A stretch of DNA of 64,000 nt, from contig OX031062.1 of NCBI GenBank assembly GCA_943736015.1, positions 4,446,501-4,510,500 of the forward strand. Reading direction: 5' to 3'. A program made the translations under genes and the position numbers. The notes under the pieces are model-generated. The model was not told where the DNA came from and did not search any database. It worked only from the letters and a program-made list of their open reading frames with translations. Shown piece after piece: positions 54,201 through 57,200 of the stretch. How positions within the stretch are numbered: the first letter of the stretch is position 1; the number at the start of each line of letters is the position of its first letter. The DNA comes from Tridacna crocea (Eukaryota > Mollusca > Bivalvia > Cardiida > Cardiidae).

Positions 54201-57200
54201 GGGGTCTGAAATAAAACAGATTATCTCTTTACCACCCAAGAAAATTTAAGACTGGCTCAAATTCAAAGCATTTGCAGACGACAAAATAAAGGTGATTGAA
54301 AAATAGAACTTTGGTCTGGGAGGGATAGAAAACACTGTGGGAAAAGGAGAAAATGCTGGTTACCAGCATTTTCTCCTTTTTCCACAGTGTTTCAAAAGGC
54401 TTCTTTCTCAGGGATGTCAAAAGTAGGGATTGTGTGGTAATGGGTTAAAGAAATTACGCTGCTAATCCTTTACCAGACGATAAATTTTTAGCCCCGTCTA
54501 GATTGAAAGCATTTTGCAGTCAACAGTTTCAAAGTGGCTAAAATCGTGCAACTGTTTATTGATAGGGTAGAAAACATTGCAGAAAAAGAAGAAAATGCTG
54601 GTTACTGGCATTTTCTCCTTTTGCCACAATGTTTTCAAAAGGCATCTTTCCAAGGGTCATCAGAAGTTGTCAATGTGTGGGAAAGGGTTAACTTTTACCA
54701 AACAATCCTGACTTTTAACAAACCTGAGAAAAAAGCTTTCTGAACACATTGTGGGAAAAGGAGAAAATGCTGGTAACAAGCATTTCTCCTTTTCCGACAA
54801 CGTTTTCTAACCTTGCATATCAAATTTCAATTTTTGATTCGCATTTTATTCTGTCATCTACAAATGCTTTCCTTTTGGACAAAACCAAAATTTTGTCGTT
54901 ATGAGAGCAGAGTTAAGCCTTTACCGCAAAGTTCCGACTTTTGATGACCTGGAAAAAGGAGCCTTTTGAAAACATTGTGGGAAAAGGGCAAAAATGCTCG
55001 TAATAAGCATTTTCTCCTTTTCCCACAAAGTTTTCTACCCTTCCCAATACAAATTTTCAGCCACTTTTATTTTGTCATCTACAAATGCTTTCAATTAGGT
55101 CCAGTCTAACATTTTGTCATATGGTAAAGACTTAAAAGTCAAGATGCAGTACTCGGGAACATCGACCCGAAATGATTTTTGCCAGATTTACCAGCAAGAA
55201 CAGTCTGTTAGCTTTGTGGTTCTGAAAATACCATCAAAGTCAATGTTTATTTGATGTAGAGGACATCTTACCCTGAGGAACTGTAATAATTTCTTCAACA
55301 CTTGAAATGATACTAAATCGGTTCCTAGTTTTACTGCTGATGAAGAGCATTTTGCATTTGGAATTGGAAACCAATATGATTGGTCCCCCACCTTTACAAT
55401 GGAGGCCTTTACTGTAAACCATTGTATCTACTGTAAATTGGCTGGCAGATCAATGATTGGCTCAATTTTAAGTGCAGTGGAGATTGCATAAGGGAAACAA
55501 TGAAATTTATCCATCAGTTTCATCTCTGATATTCTTTATCAGATACCCGGGAAATGGAGTTGAATTTAAGTGGTTGAGAAAAGATGCAACTATCCAATTT
55601 CCGTAGGGCTAGTGAGTAAAAAACATGTCATAAAATAGAAATGCGCTCTGGAGAAAACACTGCACATAACCACCAGCAGAAGACTTTTTTTCTATCAGTA
55701 ATGATGACACTGGAGAAAGAGGAAGGGCCATATTTACAAACCATTCTAAAATTCAAATTCTAATCCCAGTCAATTCTAAATCCAAAGACTAGCCATCTGA
55801 TTGGCTGAGACAAAACAACTCCACCAATCAAATGGCTTGTCTTTGAATATAGAATTAGAGCAATATTTATATGTGTTGGTGGATGTGTACCCAGATGAAA
55901 GAATATGACTCCTACCTCCTCTCCTGGTTCCTGAAGTCGTCTTTTCTTCATTGGCTCCTCCCCTTCATCATCATCTATATCAGTGTCATCATCAGTTTGG
56001 CTCTGAAATTTAATACATAGAGGATATTTGTTTATTTTGGTGAAAGTGAACGTCATCTGTAATATTTTCATGGATAGCACAGCCAAGCATTGAAATATTA
56101 CTGATGAGGTTAACGAAAATATATTTGTTTAACCCATTACCACACAATCCCTACTTTTGTTGACTCTGAGAAAGAAGCCTTTGGAAAACATTGTGGGAAA
56201 AGGAGAGAATGCTGGTAACCAGCAATTTTCTCCTTTTCCCACAATGTTTTCAACCCCTCACAAATCAAATTTCAAATTTTTCAGTCACTTTTATTTTGTC
56301 GTCTGCAAATGCTTTCAATTTGGACAAGCCTAAAATATTGTCATCTGGTAATGTTAATTTGGTGAAAGATGGAAATTTGTTTCATCAAGTGAACATCATC
56401 TGTAATATTTTCATGGATAGCACAGCCATGCATTGAAATAATACTGATGATATTAACAAAAAGATTTTTCATTTAAAAAAACAAGAGGGCCATGATGGCC
56501 CTGAAATCGCTCACCTGAGTTTATTGACCAAACATGCACCATCTAGTTTCCCAGTGACCTAGTTTTTTATCAGACATTACCCATCATCAAACACTTTTGA
56601 GATATCAATAAGACAAACATTCTGGCCAAGTTTCATGAGTATTGGACTGAAAATGTGGCCTCTAGTGTACAAAAGGTTTTTCTAAGATTTCATCAAGTGA
56701 CCTAGTTTTGGTCCACAATTACCCATTATCAAACTCTTTTGAGACATCACCAAAACAAACATTCTGACCAAGTCTGAAGAGTATCAGGCAGAAAATGTAG
56801 CCTCTAGAGTGTACACAAGGTTTTTCTAATATTTGACCCATTGACCTAGTTTTTGACTCCACATGACCCATTTTCAAACTCATTCAAGGTATCACTAGGA
56901 CAAATATTATGAACAAGTTTAGGAGTATCAGACTGAAAATGTGTCCTCCAGAGCATACAAAAGGTGTTTATAACATTTGACCTATTGACCCAGTTTTTGA
57001 CCCAACATGACCCATTTTCAAACTCATCCAAGATATTATAAAGGCAAACATTCTGACTAATTTTCAAGAGTGTTGGACTGAAAATGTGGCATCCAGAGCA
57101 TATACAAGGTTTTTCTAAGATTTGACCTGGTGACCTAGTTTTTAACCCCCAATGACCCATTTTCAAACCTGTCTGAGATATCATCAAGACAAACATTCTG

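Noticed and set aside
12062..54743. Many 60-110-codon ORFs with KPLENIVGKGENAGNQHFLLFPQCF-like peptides (shortened forms such as GKGENAGYQHFLLFPQC)
   Set aside because: They are translations of the TTAA-229 hairpin in either strand and frame; no codon conservation or splice context.
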